Shown here: in pieces, positions 13,501 to 22,292 of the stretch
How positions within the stretch are numbered: position 1 is the first letter of the stretch
Layout of the letters: every line of letters begins with the position of its first letter
Assembly (NCBI GenBank): GCA_963556255.1
Contig: OY744616.1
Span: 34,435,121 to 34,499,120, forward strand
DNA: 64,000 nt
From: Allolobophora icterica
Lineage: Eukaryota > Annelida > Clitellata > Crassiclitellata > Lumbricidae
Reading direction: 5' to 3'
Notes under the pieces: model-generated
Database searches by the model: none
Told to the model about the DNA's origin: nothing
What the model saw: the letters and a program-made list of their open reading frames with translations, nothing else
Translations under genes and position numbers: made by a program

Positions 13501-14936
13501 CAATTACCTGACTCTTTCCAATGGTTACCATTATCTTTATCATAACAATTAGACAGTGCGCTAACTTTTTCTAATGGTTACCATTATCTTTATTAAAGCA
13601 ATTAGACTTATTAGCTTATTGTTTCCAACGGTTACCATTATCTTTATTAGAGCAATTAGACAATTAGTTTATTGTTTCCAATGGTTACAATAATATTTAT
13701 TATTTCAATTAGACAATTAGCTTATTGTTTCCAATGGATACCATTATCTTTATTGAAGCAATTAGACAGTTTACTGTTTCCAATGGATACCATTATCTTT
13801 ATTAGACCAATTAGACAATTAGTTTATTGTTTCCAGTGGTTACAATAATATTTATTATTTCAGTTAGACAATTGGCTTATTGTTTCCAACGGTTACCATT
13901 ATCTTTATTAAAGCAATTAGACAATTAGTTTATTGTTTCCAATGGTTACAATAATATTTATTATTTCAATTAGACAATTAGCTTATTGTTTCCAATGGAT
14001 ACCATTATCTTTATTGAAGCAATTAGACAGTTTACTGTTTCCAATGGATACCATTATCTTTATTAGACCAATTAGACAATTATTTTATTGTTTCCAGTGG
14101 TTACAATAATATTTATTATTTCAGTTAGACAATTGGCTTATTGTTTCTAATGGATACCATTATCTTTATTAGAGCAATTAGACATTTAGTTTATTGTTTC
14201 CAATGGTTACAGTAATATTTATTATTTCAGTTAGACAATTAGCTTATTGTTTCCAACGGATACCATTATCTTTATTGAAGCAATTAGACAATTAGTTTAC
14301 TGTTTCCAATGGATACCAGTATCTTTATAAATTAGACAGTTTATTATTATTATTTTTATGTGATTTCGCGTAGGAACAGCTACAGTATCAATCGACACCT
14401 TGTGCATTTTTTTTTACAATAGTGGCACTGTGGAAGTGTATTATAGTAACAATATTCACTCACACAGTCAATGTCAACTTTATTTACTGAATTAATCTGT
14501 CACCTAGAGGGGTCACCTAGTTTATAAAGTTATACGTTTCAATCTGTTAACCCATCTTTATTTAGTGCTCACCCCAGATTGGTTTAACTGCTGCAGTGTG
14601 TGTGCGTGCGTGTGTGCGTGCATGCGTGTGTGTGTCAGACAGTATATAGATAAAGCAGGAATTAGAGAAATTTAAATTAGAGTAAGTGCTTAAGTTCGTT
14701 TTAGCTCGTTTCAGCATATTTATTAAGGATGATTTGGAGAAATTTAAGTAAAGTGTATTTTCTTTCCTCTTTTTACAGCAAGACCAATTCAGAACAGTAG
14801 TCTGATGCAGTCCGAGTCAGACCTTTCAAGTGAGGAGCTGCTCTTTGTTAACAGCAAACGAACGGCAAATGGCTTTGCGAAGAAACTGAACAATAATGGC
14901 TCGGCTGTTTCCGGTCCTAAGCAGACGGCTGCATGA
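529..14936 (+). CDS. KIAA0319L: KIAA0319-like PKD-domain membrane protein, 3' part of gene (15 exons)
   Basis: Exons 529-673, 1192-1256, 2442-2602, 3027-3150, 4097-4229, 5092-5240, 5638-5789, 6250-6388, 7019-7089, 9696-9799, 10075-10217, 10712-10834, 11434-11524, 11690-11805 and 14779-14936 all have GT-AG borders and join in one frame to give 623 residues before a TGA. In order they encode a partial PKD domain (residues 1-69), three complete PKD domains (about 70-164, 165-258, 259-355), a mixed alpha/beta linker (356-461), a six-cysteine module (462-503), a transmembrane helix (about 505-530) with a Cys-Lys-Arg stop-transfer end, and a 90-residue cytoplasmic tail with the LMxSES acidic motif seen in vertebrate homologues. 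KIAA0319/KIAA0319L proteins are type I membrane glycoproteins linked to neuronal migration, and vertebrate KIAA0319L also serves as an AAV receptor. The 5' end (signal peptide, MANEC-type domain, first PKD) is outside the window. Whether it is orthologous to KIAA0319 or KIAA0319L cannot be decided; a single pre-duplication gene is likely. Confidence 0.9.
1192..1256 (+). CDS. KIAA0319L: KIAA0319-like exon b: end of first visible PKD domain
   Basis: The first base completes Lys48, then LTVTDSDG, the last two strands of a PKD domain, ending VLVIK plus one base (phase 1). Donor at 1257. A large GT microsatellite starts about 170 bp into the following intron. Confidence 0.87.
1429..1612. repeat. 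GT microsatellite with interspersed GGATTTGT
   Basis: About 180 bp of (GT)n broken by GTGTGGATTT and GTGTGAATTT variants, in the intron between exons b and c. The variants recur at 10-30 bp steps, so the array is a small compound minisatellite. Confidence 0.9.
2442..2602 (+). CDS. KIAA0319L: KIAA0319-like exon c: PKD domain, N-terminal half
   Basis: Starts with AG to complete Glu70 (phase 1), then [12 protein letters not shown], which marks the start of a PKD domain, and [14 protein letters not shown]. It ends DML at a codon boundary (phase 0) with donor gtaagc at 2603. Confidence 0.88.
3027..3150 (+). CDS. KIAA0319L: KIAA0319-like exon d: PKD domain, C-terminal half
   Basis: Begins [13 protein letters not shown] and continues into [11 protein letters not shown], the conserved PKD F-strand and WDFGDG-equivalent end, closing with FVKP plus one base (phase 1). 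The GVRTP segment is a strong family signature. Acceptor 3025-3026, donor 3151. Confidence 0.9.
3254..3691. mobile_element. Non-autonomous DNA transposon with 25-bp perfect terminal inverted repeats
   Basis: 3254-3278 and 3667-3691 are perfect reverse complements (core CAGGGCTCAAAACCCGTC). The 390 bp between is A+T-rich with no coding capacity. Symmetry continues loosely into flanking CATATGTG. The family is not identified; the CAGGG start resembles hAT ends. Confidence 0.75.
4097..4229 (+). CDS. KIAA0319L: KIAA0319-like exon e: PKD domain, N-terminal half
   Basis: AG completes a Glu codon, followed by [13 protein letters not shown] and [24 protein letters not shown]. Ends with two bases of a Gly codon (phase 2), donor gtgagt at 4230. 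Similarity to vertebrate KIAA0319 is obvious in the DGxxSxDDQKI strand. Confidence 0.9.
4545..4625 (+). repeat. Dispersed short repeat (TGCNTTGTGC type)
   Basis: Degenerate copy of the segment also seen at 60.90-60.99 kb and inverted at 16.37-16.45 and 7.31-7.35 kb (gatt-ttggtg, then a TTGTGC and CACCATAGAAGTT order). Probably part of an old SINE or LINE tail. Confidence 0.45.
5092..5240 (+). CDS. KIAA0319L: KIAA0319-like exon f: PKD domain, C-terminal half
   Basis: Completes Gly209, then [30 protein letters not shown] and TVKE, ending with one base of an Asn codon (phase 1). Acceptor 5090-5091, donor gtgagt 5241. Confidence 0.9.
5638..5789 (+). CDS. KIAA0319L: KIAA0319-like exon g: PKD domain, N-terminal half
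   Basis: [14 protein letters not shown], then [17 protein letters not shown] and SSPAAG. The DDKGIVS-LWTRD-SPAAG run closely matches vertebrate family members. Phase 0 end. The donor (gtttgt) is weak, so read-through into the intron, which stays open for about 110 codons, is possible. Confidence 0.88.
6024..6095 (+). mobile_element. SINE family A, 5'-truncated tail
   Basis: TGTACACTTTTGAACTTTG followed by TTTCAGTTGTATTGTATTG matches the tails of the copies at 300-476 and 51.5-51.68 kb. No tRNA-like head is left. Intronic. Confidence 0.6.
6250..6388 (+). CDS. KIAA0319L: KIAA0319-like exon h: PKD domain, C-terminal half
   Basis: Starts [20 protein letters not shown] and contains [12 protein letters not shown], ending VVQS plus one base (phase 1). 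The donor is gttcgt, a weak match to consensus; the same hexamer is used after the six-cysteine exon. Confidence 0.88.
7019..7089 (+). CDS. KIAA0319L: KIAA0319-like exon i: post-PKD linker
   Basis: Short 71-base exon encoding [19 protein letters not shown], matching the linker after the last PKD in the family (NLVE-I-LDI pattern). Phase 1 in, phase 0 out. It is followed by a 2.6-kb intron full of repeats. Confidence 0.85.
7305..7620. repeat. 20-bp minisatellite, about 14 copies
   Basis: Unit approximately AACCAAGCCATAATCAGGTA, with variants CTTTAATCAG and CATATTCAGG. The array begins directly at the end of a dispersed repeat (CAAGGCATCAACC...) whose own end contains the unit sequence. Intron 7090-9695. 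Confidence 0.9.
7733..9428. mobile_element. Large degenerate inverted-repeat element
   Basis: The ends carry related inverted segments: CATATGCACGAGCACGTC...CTAGTCGCCGACTA on the left and, reversed, CATGCATGAGGACACC...CTAGTCATCGACTAG on the right. Inside there is no transposase-like ORF. A younger MITE (9107-9303) is inserted in it. Boundaries are approximate and no target duplication was found. Confidence 0.45.
9107..9303. mobile_element. hAT-like MITE with perfect 8-bp target duplication
   Basis: Terminal inverted repeats CAAGGCCGTAGCTAGG (9107-9122) and the complement of CAGGGCCGTAGCTAGG (9288-9303). Flanks 9099-9106 and 9304-9311 are both CAGCTAGC. Inside are three ACACCCCCCGAAA blocks. 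197 bp, non-coding. Confidence 0.85.
9696..9799 (+). CDS. KIAA0319L: KIAA0319-like exon j: membrane-proximal region
   Basis: Encodes [18 protein letters not shown], then [10 protein letters not shown], ending AG (phase 2). The vertebrate homologue has a similar amphipathic stretch here. Acceptor tgtag 9691-9695, donor gtaacg 9800. Confidence 0.83.
10075..10217 (+). CDS. KIAA0319L: KIAA0319-like exon k: membrane-proximal region
   Basis: Completes Arg414 and continues [28 protein letters not shown], the region before the cysteine module. Ends phase 1 with donor gtatga at 10218. Confidence 0.85.
10712..10834 (+). CDS. KIAA0319L: KIAA0319-like exon l: six-cysteine module
   Basis: Encodes [30 protein letters not shown] and TNC: six cysteines in an EGF-like arrangement, with the NCSDHGxC and CxCDxFWME signatures of the KIAA0319 family. 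One exon, phase 1 on both sides, so it is a self-contained module. Weak donor gttcgt. Confidence 0.92.
11434..11524 (+). CDS. KIAA0319L: KIAA0319-like exon m: transmembrane helix
   Basis: [19 protein letters not shown] and [12 protein letters not shown] form one hydrophobic segment of about 26 residues followed by basic residues, so the tail is cytoplasmic. The position right after the cysteine module matches the family. Confidence 0.92.
11690..11805 (+). CDS. KIAA0319L: KIAA0319-like exon n: cytoplasmic tail
   Basis: Basic juxtamembrane segment ([17 protein letters not shown]), then an acidic and polar stretch ending ELIPK plus one base. If the donor at 11806 were skipped, the frame runs 25 more codons to a stop at 11880, giving a possible short-tail isoform. 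Confidence 0.87.
13000..13310. repeat. Repeat module between TTA arrays (copy 1)
   Basis: TTATTATTATT, then TTGCCCCGAGGTACTTC and CCCTCAGGGACTTAGAGATT, followed by about 220 bp ending before another TTATTATT array. The first 60 bp recur at 34.28-34.35 kb in the same TTA setting. It contains the hairpin CCCYGAGG...CCTCAGGG. Confidence 0.55.
13306..14345. repeat. Satellite, about 55-60-bp monomers with a 261-bp higher-order period
   Basis: Monomers of the type GACAATTAGCTTATTG...TTTCCAATGGATACC...ATTATCTTTATT run for about 1 kb in the last intron of the KIAA0319-like gene. Two monomer classes alternate (ATTATCTTTATT and ACAATAATATTTATT). A multi-monomer block starting at 13681 recurs at 13942 nearly unchanged. 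Confidence 0.88.
14779..14936 (+). CDS. KIAA0319L: KIAA0319-like exon o: last coding exon
   Basis: Completes Thr572, then [36 protein letters not shown] and a TGA at 14934-14936. The LMxSESxLSSE motif matches the vertebrate LMHSESELDSDD tail and supports this as the true C-terminus. Confidence 0.88.
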
Positions 14937-15873
14937 CCAAACACTGATAGCGGATAGCACTGGTTTGAATATGTTGCAGTGCAGTTTCGATGTCGTTTAC
15001 AGAGGGTTGAAAGCGACTGGCTTTGCATTTGTGATGGCTGTTTCTATCATTACGGTTGTGAGCATTTACCTAGGTTGCATAAATTTGGGTCATCTGTGAT
15101 TCGTGTTGCATCGACCTGTATTATTTTTTAGACGCTATCAGCAGAGTTTCTACTATGGCTACTTTACCATTTAACAAAGGGTTTCGTACTTGTTGTGTGA
15201 ATTTTGCTGAGGCTCTTGCGTGTGGGCTTTAGGTTAGAGCTTTAGCGCTTAAACATCCATGGCAGGATTGTGCCACGTTTACTCGTCATCAAATGACATC
15301 CTGACTTGCAGGTCATAAAGGTTTAAGGCTTCCAAGTTGTGTAATACTGATTATGACTTTAACCAATTGTCTGTTTACTGCTGTGGGGATGCCAGAGATT
15401 CCGTTAGTAATAATTATTACGTGTTAGTGGTAAAGTAGCAGTGTTTCAGTTAAGTTGGCAGAGTAGCTTCTGCTGCTTAAATCTTTCTAGTTCTGGATCT
15501 GTGTACTTTCTGAAATCGATTTCAACTCAGTGCTTTGTAGGTTGGTAAAATAGTTCAGTTTGATTGTTTTAATAACCGAAGGAGTGTTTCATCGATGACT
15601 GCTGGCTTCTTCTCTCATCCTCTGACTGTTTGTCTTTCAATCGCAATTTGATCTCATCTATGCAACATGAAAAGCATCTGGAGGAAATTTTATAGGCTGT
15701 AATTTTCCGTTAATTTGAGAACGAACCTTGTTTTTGCAACCTAGACTCATATGACAGAGCTTTTCTGAAACACTACACATCTGCAACAGGTATCAGATTA
15801 AGGTGTCACTCTGCTCTGATCGAAGCTAAAAGCAAAGAAAATAGGAATCGTTGAATTAATACATATTGAAAGG

Positions 15874-15879
15874 AATAAA
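15874..15879 (+). terminator. Candidate polyadenylation signal AATAAA
   Basis: First AATAAA downstream of the TGA at 14936, about 940 bp into the presumed 3' UTR. A second perfect hexamer is at 17328-17333. Confidence 0.35.
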
Positions 15880-16374
15880 CTTTGCGTTTGGTTTACAAAA
15901 CAACTGGGTGTTAGTGAAAAGTGTATGTTTGTGATGGCCGATGGTGGCTTGCGGCTGAGCTGTTTTTTGTTGCTTGAGTTTTCCAGTTGAAGTGAAGAAC
16001 TGATAATCTGTGATGCATGATCAATGGAGGATTAGATTTTGATATTACTGTAAATTTGAAGACTGTAAATATTTGTGTGTGACAAGTCTTATGGTCCTCC
16101 CCTGGCACGTGCTTATTGTTGTTATCGAGAACCATTGATGCAGGTTCTCATGTTTACTTGTAGCTAAAGTGGTCACAGGTTTTGAAAAACTGCCACTTAG
16201 ATTTCTGCCACACTGGGCGCTTTGAGTTCACGAACTAGAACAATTGACAAAAGGTTTTGACATTTGATAAGCTTTAGTGATGATGATGTCATGATGTTGA
16301 TGTCATTGGTGTTTATGTTATTTTGATGCGGCGATGATGATGTCATGAGGTTCGTGATTATTATTATTAATTGG

Positions 16375-16450
16375 TAGGTTCTCTATTGCTGGTGTCTAAT
16401 GCACAAGGCATCATTTGATGGTGCACCAAAGCCAAACTGTAATCAGGAGC
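16375..16450 (-). repeat. Dispersed short repeat, inverted copy
   Basis: Reverse complement reads CTGATTAC...GATGCCTTGTGCATTAGACA, matching 60.90-60.99 kb over about 70 bp. Boundaries approximate. Confidence 0.6.
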
Positions 16451-17340
16451 TGTAGTCATGAATTTAGTCGTGATGCTCGTAATGCATGTTTATCGTCTGC
16501 ATTTAAAAAGTCTTCTGTGTGATTGTATTAAGAGGGTTTGTTTTGGCTTTTTGTCTATTTTGTGTTGCCAAGAGTGCAGTAGAAAAGTACTTGGAAATGT
16601 CTGAGTCACGGTTTTGGCTTGGCAAGACAGTTGAAATAGATGAGGAGTTTCACTAGGAAATTGCTCCCGCTTTGACGATTGTGGCGTTGATGATTCATAT
16701 CATAAATTTTTATTTATATTTTTCGGATATTTTTTGTGTGTTTAAAAGCCCTGTCCTAATATCATTATTATTATTACTATGTCATTATTATTTTATTGTA
16801 ATTAAGCCATGATGTGATTGATTGATTGATAGCCACACTTTTCTATTTTTCATAAAACCTTATAGAAGGTGGTGGCCATAGATGTGGAAGACCAGAAGAA
16901 GGCAGTCAGGTTCTAATGCCAAAGATAATTTAATCAACTGAGAAAAGAAAAATGAAGATTGATGTCGTTAGTAACAACCTTTAAAATACAAAGAACTGCA
17001 ATTTTCGTCGTCTGTGGTACGCCAGTTATTTCAATTTCAGCTTTGCCTACATGAGAAAATGGGCAGAGCAACTGAGTTTGGATTTTTAGAAGTCATGGTT
17101 TAGAATACATTACAGAAGCCATATGTTAGAAAATATGGGCATAACATAGGTTATGTTTTCAGCTGTTCAAACTGCTTTAGGCCTTCATTTTGTTCACCTC
17201 GGTGTTTTCTGATTATCGATTCAAGCATGTGACCAAAGTCAGCGTTGATGATTCAGCATAAGTACAACTTTTATAGTCATATAATTGTGATAAACTTGTA
17301 TTATTACAGAAAATCAATCAGCCTAAGAATAAATAAGTAC

Positions 17341-19585
17341 CAGTGTTAATCATATGGTCGTGAGACACTGTCATTGTTCACTGATAACCCTTTCCGAGTC
17401 AATTGTATTTCTTTCAAAACGACTGATATGCATTCTAGTTTTAGCTGCAGGTAGTTTTGTTAACTCAGAACTTACAGCCAGCCTTTACTGTTTTAGATAG
17501 GAGCAGAAGTGCAGAAAGCCAGTGTGTTCTTATTGTTGATTTTCCAAATCAGATCTTTGTGGACTCGTACTAAGGTACTCAAAGTTGTGTATATACCGGT
17601 ACATCAAAGGAAGTATATAATATTCAGTATGTATATATTCACAGTATTTATGTGACTGACCTAATATTGTAAATATCAGACGATTGGTGTATATTTTGAT
17701 GGATGGAACTGGATTATAATTTGATTATTTATGCTCTTCCTCAGTTTCTGGCACAGCAGACTTCCTGTGGTTAAAAGTAACCAACTAGCGATTGAACAGG
17801 TTAACAAAACACATGTTCTTTCAAAAGTTTATGTGCTGTGGTTCGCATAATCGCTTCACAGGTTGAAATCATGAGCAAATGGTGGCACAAACATTTCAAA
17901 ACTGCCACGAGTGCCTGATGAAAGTCTGGTATGTTCTGTATTGGCAAAATCGACATTTCAGTTGTGGTTTGCTTTTAGTTTTAACCTTGTTGTAATGTAA
18001 TTTTGAATCTACAAATCTCTACTTGAAGGAAACTCGAAGACTTCTTGGTGATTTGCCTCTGTTCTGAGCTGCCACCGCTTGCTTTGAGCAGGCAAGTTAA
18101 TAGTCGTAATAAAACGTATAGTTTGGGTGACTTTAGGGCATTCTTAGCGTCTCTTGGAACCTTCTTGTGTCTGTCCTGTGGCTGAAGAGCAAAGCTCTTA
18201 GGTCTTGGACATTTTGGCACTCCTTCTGCCGTGGTTTGCTATGCTTTCTTTCTCAGGTTTTCAGTACTTGATGGGTGGGACTCTGCTGTGCCAGAAGCTT
18301 TTTGCATTGTAGGAGTTGCCACAAATGGAGGCTATGTTCGATTCGTCTGTTTTCTTGTACAAATTATGGCAGTGTGCATCGGACCATGTATATAGTGCCT
18401 GTACAGAACCTTACAAAAGTGCTATATGATACACCATAGAGCATATTACAACTCTACAAAATGTGGCCATGTTACTTGGCAAAAATTAGTAAACATTACT
18501 CTATGACAACATTAACGTTACTGTACAGCAGAGTAAGCATCACAACAAACTTAGGCAAAGGAAATTTGGAATCGTTTTGCAGCCGAGGAAGAAACACCTC
18601 GGAAATGGATCGCACATAGATGGATCTGAATCTGAATGCTAATGAGCCTTTCCATCTGCTTCAATGTCATGCTCGCATACATTCCCAAAATGTACTAATT
18701 TGAGTTGAACATTGTATAGGTTATGTAACAAAGACCTACTTGGGTCAGCGTCCGATAACAATGCATCCCAAGTGTCAGCAGTTGGTTGTTAACCCTTTAA
18801 CGACGAGTGTGCACTAAAACGCATGGAAAACTAATCCTTCTCGTCAAAAAAGGATTAAAAAATTGTAATATTAATACAGCTATTGTTGTTCCTAATAGTA
18901 TAATCTACGACTGCTCTACTATTCCCTCTACTAAAGTAACTACCTGTACTTCCGTAGGATTCTGCTATTGTTACGTGTAATGCTGGTGCTCCTTTCGACT
19001 GGAAATTTTGTAGGAATAAAATTGCAAATACGTGTAGCCAAAATATTAATTGATAAGTATTTTGGGGATTTTTTATCTACTAGAAATATGTCGTTAGGAT
19101 GTGTGTGATTAACTGAGTTTTTTCTGTTATTAAACATAAAAATAGTTAGGAAACTGAAGCAATTACAAATGTATAATGCATGTATGAATATCTGGACACA
19201 AATCTGATGTTGCTTGCCAGCCTAAGTGATGATAAACAAGTTCGTTTGTTTCACGTTAAACAATGAAACCTGACAAATGACTAGATTTCCTTTGTAGGCC
19301 AGAACGCTTTCTTCGAGAGGTGTGTGCATAATTGTTCGTGTTGATTTTTCTCATTTATCAGCGTTACTCCGACGTTCGAGCATTAACAGTCCTGAGTGTC
19401 ATTTACAAGATGCTCCACTCTGCCCCACCTTCGTTTCTTTGCTCCAAGGTATAGGTAGTCGTTATCAGTTTCGACCTCTCCGCTGAGCTTGGCCTTTAAA
19501 GATCATCTTGCCTTTGCACACACACTCTCCTTCTCAAGTGGCCATTTTTAGTGCAGACTAGTAGCAAACTGCTGGCAGGCAGTAC
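17341..19585. other. Intergenic or distal 3' UTR sequence
   Basis: A+T-rich single-copy-looking DNA with no convincing ORF, RNA gene or repeat array. Confidence 0.4.
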
Positions 19586-19589
19586 CTTT

Positions 19590-19850
19590 AAGGTTATGGC
19601 TTACACAAATTGGGTGTAACTTGAAGAAACCATATGCTTTTAATGACTAAGGTTACACAAATAAGGTATGGCTTATACAAATTGGGTGTAACTTGCATAA
19701 GCCACACACTTGTCAACTGTGTGGCTTAGACTATTACTTAGGTACACTAATTAACTAGGTATGGCTTATGCAATCTGGGTTTAACTCGTATAAGCTATAC
19801 ACTTTCTAACAGCTAAAGTGTATGGCTTTAACAAAATGGCTTTAGCATCG
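19590..19850. repeat. Three-copy hairpin-bearing repeat
   Basis: Three degenerate copies of GGTATGGCTTATACAA...TTGGGTGTAACTTG start near 19594, 19668 and 19757. In the second and third copies the start TGGCTTAT pairs with a downstream ATAAGCYA, so each can fold into a stem of about 8 bp. It lies between the two convergent genes. Confidence 0.6.
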
Positions 19851-20375
19851 ACTAAAATGCATCAAATTAGTGTTTTTCAGTATTTTATTCTTTCAATTCT
19901 TTTCACTGTAAAGTTTGTATTCGAAGTAAAACTTGTTTTGACCTAGGAGTGTTTTTTGCTGCTGTTGCATAGTCAACTGTGTTAGTAGCCTGTGCAAGAT
20001 GTTGCACAGCTAGAATTTGAAGTAATTTTAAATTACTTTGAAGAAGTTTCCAGTGCTGTTGCCAAAGCATTGCATGACCTATTATGACCTCTTAAATTTG
20101 CCCACTCTAGTCCGTCTCCCACTGGAAATACATTTTCTGCCATACATTTAATTCCTACCCATAGAGGTTGTACCCCTCGGTTTTGCCAACCACGTACTCC
20201 ACCCTGGTTTGGTCTGTAGACGTTTAGCACTTCAGTGCATATATAAACGAGTCCCTTCAAGTGAAATTCGCTTGAAGCATTTGACCTTTGGCCTCTGAAC
20301 ACTAACCTGTTTTTGACTACTGCTCATAACCAAGTACACATCTAAGTTGTTATTGCACATTTCCTCCACTGCCAC

Positions 20376-20551
20376 CAGGGCCACATTAAGGCTAGTGTGG
20401 GCCCAGGTGCTGTGATTACCTATATAGCCATCAGCGTGGGGCCCAATTGCAAGTACAATAAAAAATTTAATGTACTTCCGAAAATGCAGGCCCCTCAAAA
20501 CTGCAGCCCCGGGTGCTGCAACACCCTTGGCACCCCCTTAATTCGGGTCTG
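20376..20551. mobile_element. hAT-like MITE
   Basis: Ends CAGGGCCACATTAAGG and, reversed, CAGACCCGAATTAAGG. Flanks ACTGCCAC (20368-20375) and ATTGCCAC (20552-20559) differ at one base, as expected for an 8-bp target duplication. The interior is rich in GGGCCC and GGTGCTG and is non-coding. Confidence 0.65.
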
Positions 20552-20599
20552 ATTGCCACATTTACTGCCAAAGCAAAGGGCAGTCCTATGATGCAGTGG

Positions 20600-20965
20600 C
20601 CCCATGTTCAAAACTGAAGCTGGCCAAGTAGGCTTATAGTTCTGAGTGAATGACACGAGTGCCTATCCTACAGTCTACCATGGGATGTGGCAACCTTTAC
20701 TTTTTATTATTACTACTACTATTACTACCTGGTCATAACTTCATTCTGCAACACAGTGTAATCTGGTTGTTCCAGTGTTGCGTCCTGCCACAATGCAACA
20801 TGGAGGCTTTGCAGTGGTCAGCCCCTCGTTCTGGAACAGACTTTTCTATGCCTCTATTGTGCAAGCGGTTCAAGACCATTCTATTCAATTGTGGTATTGT
20901 TTAGTCAGGTTGGGAGTACCTCTGATGAGTTTTCTTGAATAGGTGCTATATAAAAAGCACTTAAA
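20600..20965 (+). mobile_element. Degenerate 3' end of a non-LTR retrotransposon
   Basis: The translated segment SAPRSGTDFSMPLLCKRFKT resembles the APRLWNxLP...FKTxLK end of CR1/L2-type reverse transcriptase ORFs, and the 3' end GGTGCTATATAAAAAGCAC is typical of such tails. Heavily decayed, no full ORF. Confidence 0.45.
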
Positions 20966-22285
20966 TCACTATTAATGGCTTTAGCAAAGACCTCCATCCA
21001 CGAATGAATGACAGATTCGAATAAACACAAACTCTGTATTTTCAAGTCAGACAAGTCCATCATAATGGTTTTATAATAGAAACATTCATAAACAAAGAGT
21101 ATAGTACAATCATTTCAACCACACTGAATTACAAAATAGATGTTAAATCTATTTGTCAAGGCGAGTCAATTGAACCTGAATAATTAATTACTGCACGTAA
21201 TAAATACATTACGAACAAGACGACCAAGTTCCAGAATTCTTCACGTATTCTACTGTTTGAGATCTAGTTCCGAAGCGCAACATGCAGACAATTGGAATAA
21301 AGCATTTATTACGGTTCGACAGATTCAGCCAAAGTGTCTGCCGATAACAAAAACACTCTTGTACACAAGTCGGTCATATTTCTGAGCGTATAAATTCCAC
21401 GAAGCAGTTAAACAGACTAACATAAATGCCTGGCGGCAAAATAGAAAGACTTGACTGAAAAATAAATATCTACCTTGAGGTCGTTTTGAAGCTTGATCAA
21501 TAAATGATCCTGAAATGTTATTCACAAATCGCTTGTAGAAGTTTACCTTGTAGAAAGTCGGAGAATTCAAATATCGTATGTTAGTCTTAAAAAGAGATTT
21601 CAACAACGAAGACTGAACTTGGACAATGGAAAAACAGAAGCTAATTATAGGAACGTCGACACAAGACTTGCCACATTATACACGGCCATTTAAATTACTC
21701 AGAAAATGTACAGCAACCTTCAGTGTGAACAATAACGTGATTAATAAAAAGACACAGATTAAACAAACATTTGGAATCACTATATATATATGTGTGTCTT
21801 AAAGAACTGCTCTAAAATAACAACTTTTTATAAATGTAAATATGTGAAGGTATCATCAAACTGCCGATTGGAAGAGATAATAGAAAAGTTAATATTGCCA
21901 TCAGTGGTAAGCTCATGTTTGGTTTTTGGGGTTTACCTCCCAGAGACCCTACACAACATAGCCTTGAAGCAAGCAATTGTTAAATTCTCAATATAACAGA
22001 TGTTAATATTCTATAAACAACTTGAAAGAAATGAATCTTGTACTTTGGATATTCAGCTGAAGAAAACCAATACATAGCACTAACAAGAAATTTGCAATTT
22101 ATCACTGGAACACTAGTAATGCTTTTAAAACAAGCTTTAAAAAGGCTTGAAACCAGAAAATTTTTAGTCCGGTTCCTTAAATGCAACCGGTTGAGACCAA
22201 TGGCTTCCTGAGATAGTACATAATAAGTTTATAAAAAATCCAGTCTACAAATATTTTTTCCACGAAGCCCCTTACACTTCACCCA

Positions 22286-22292
22286 TCCCTGA
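22286..22292 (-). promoter_or_regulatory. Candidate lin-4/miR-125 seed match (7mer-A1)
   Basis: Reads TCAGGGA on the hunchback strand. It counts only if the transcript extends about 3.8 kb past the stop, which is not established. Confidence 0.2.

Larger units (their letters stand above)
14937..17340 (+). other. Probable 3' UTR of the KIAA0319-like gene
   Basis: No coding signal and few repeats. AATAAA hexamers occur at 15874-15879 and 17328-17333, either of which could serve as the polyadenylation signal. A copy of the dispersed TGCCTTGTGC repeat lies inverted at about 16375-16450. Extent inferred, not shown. Confidence 0.45.
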
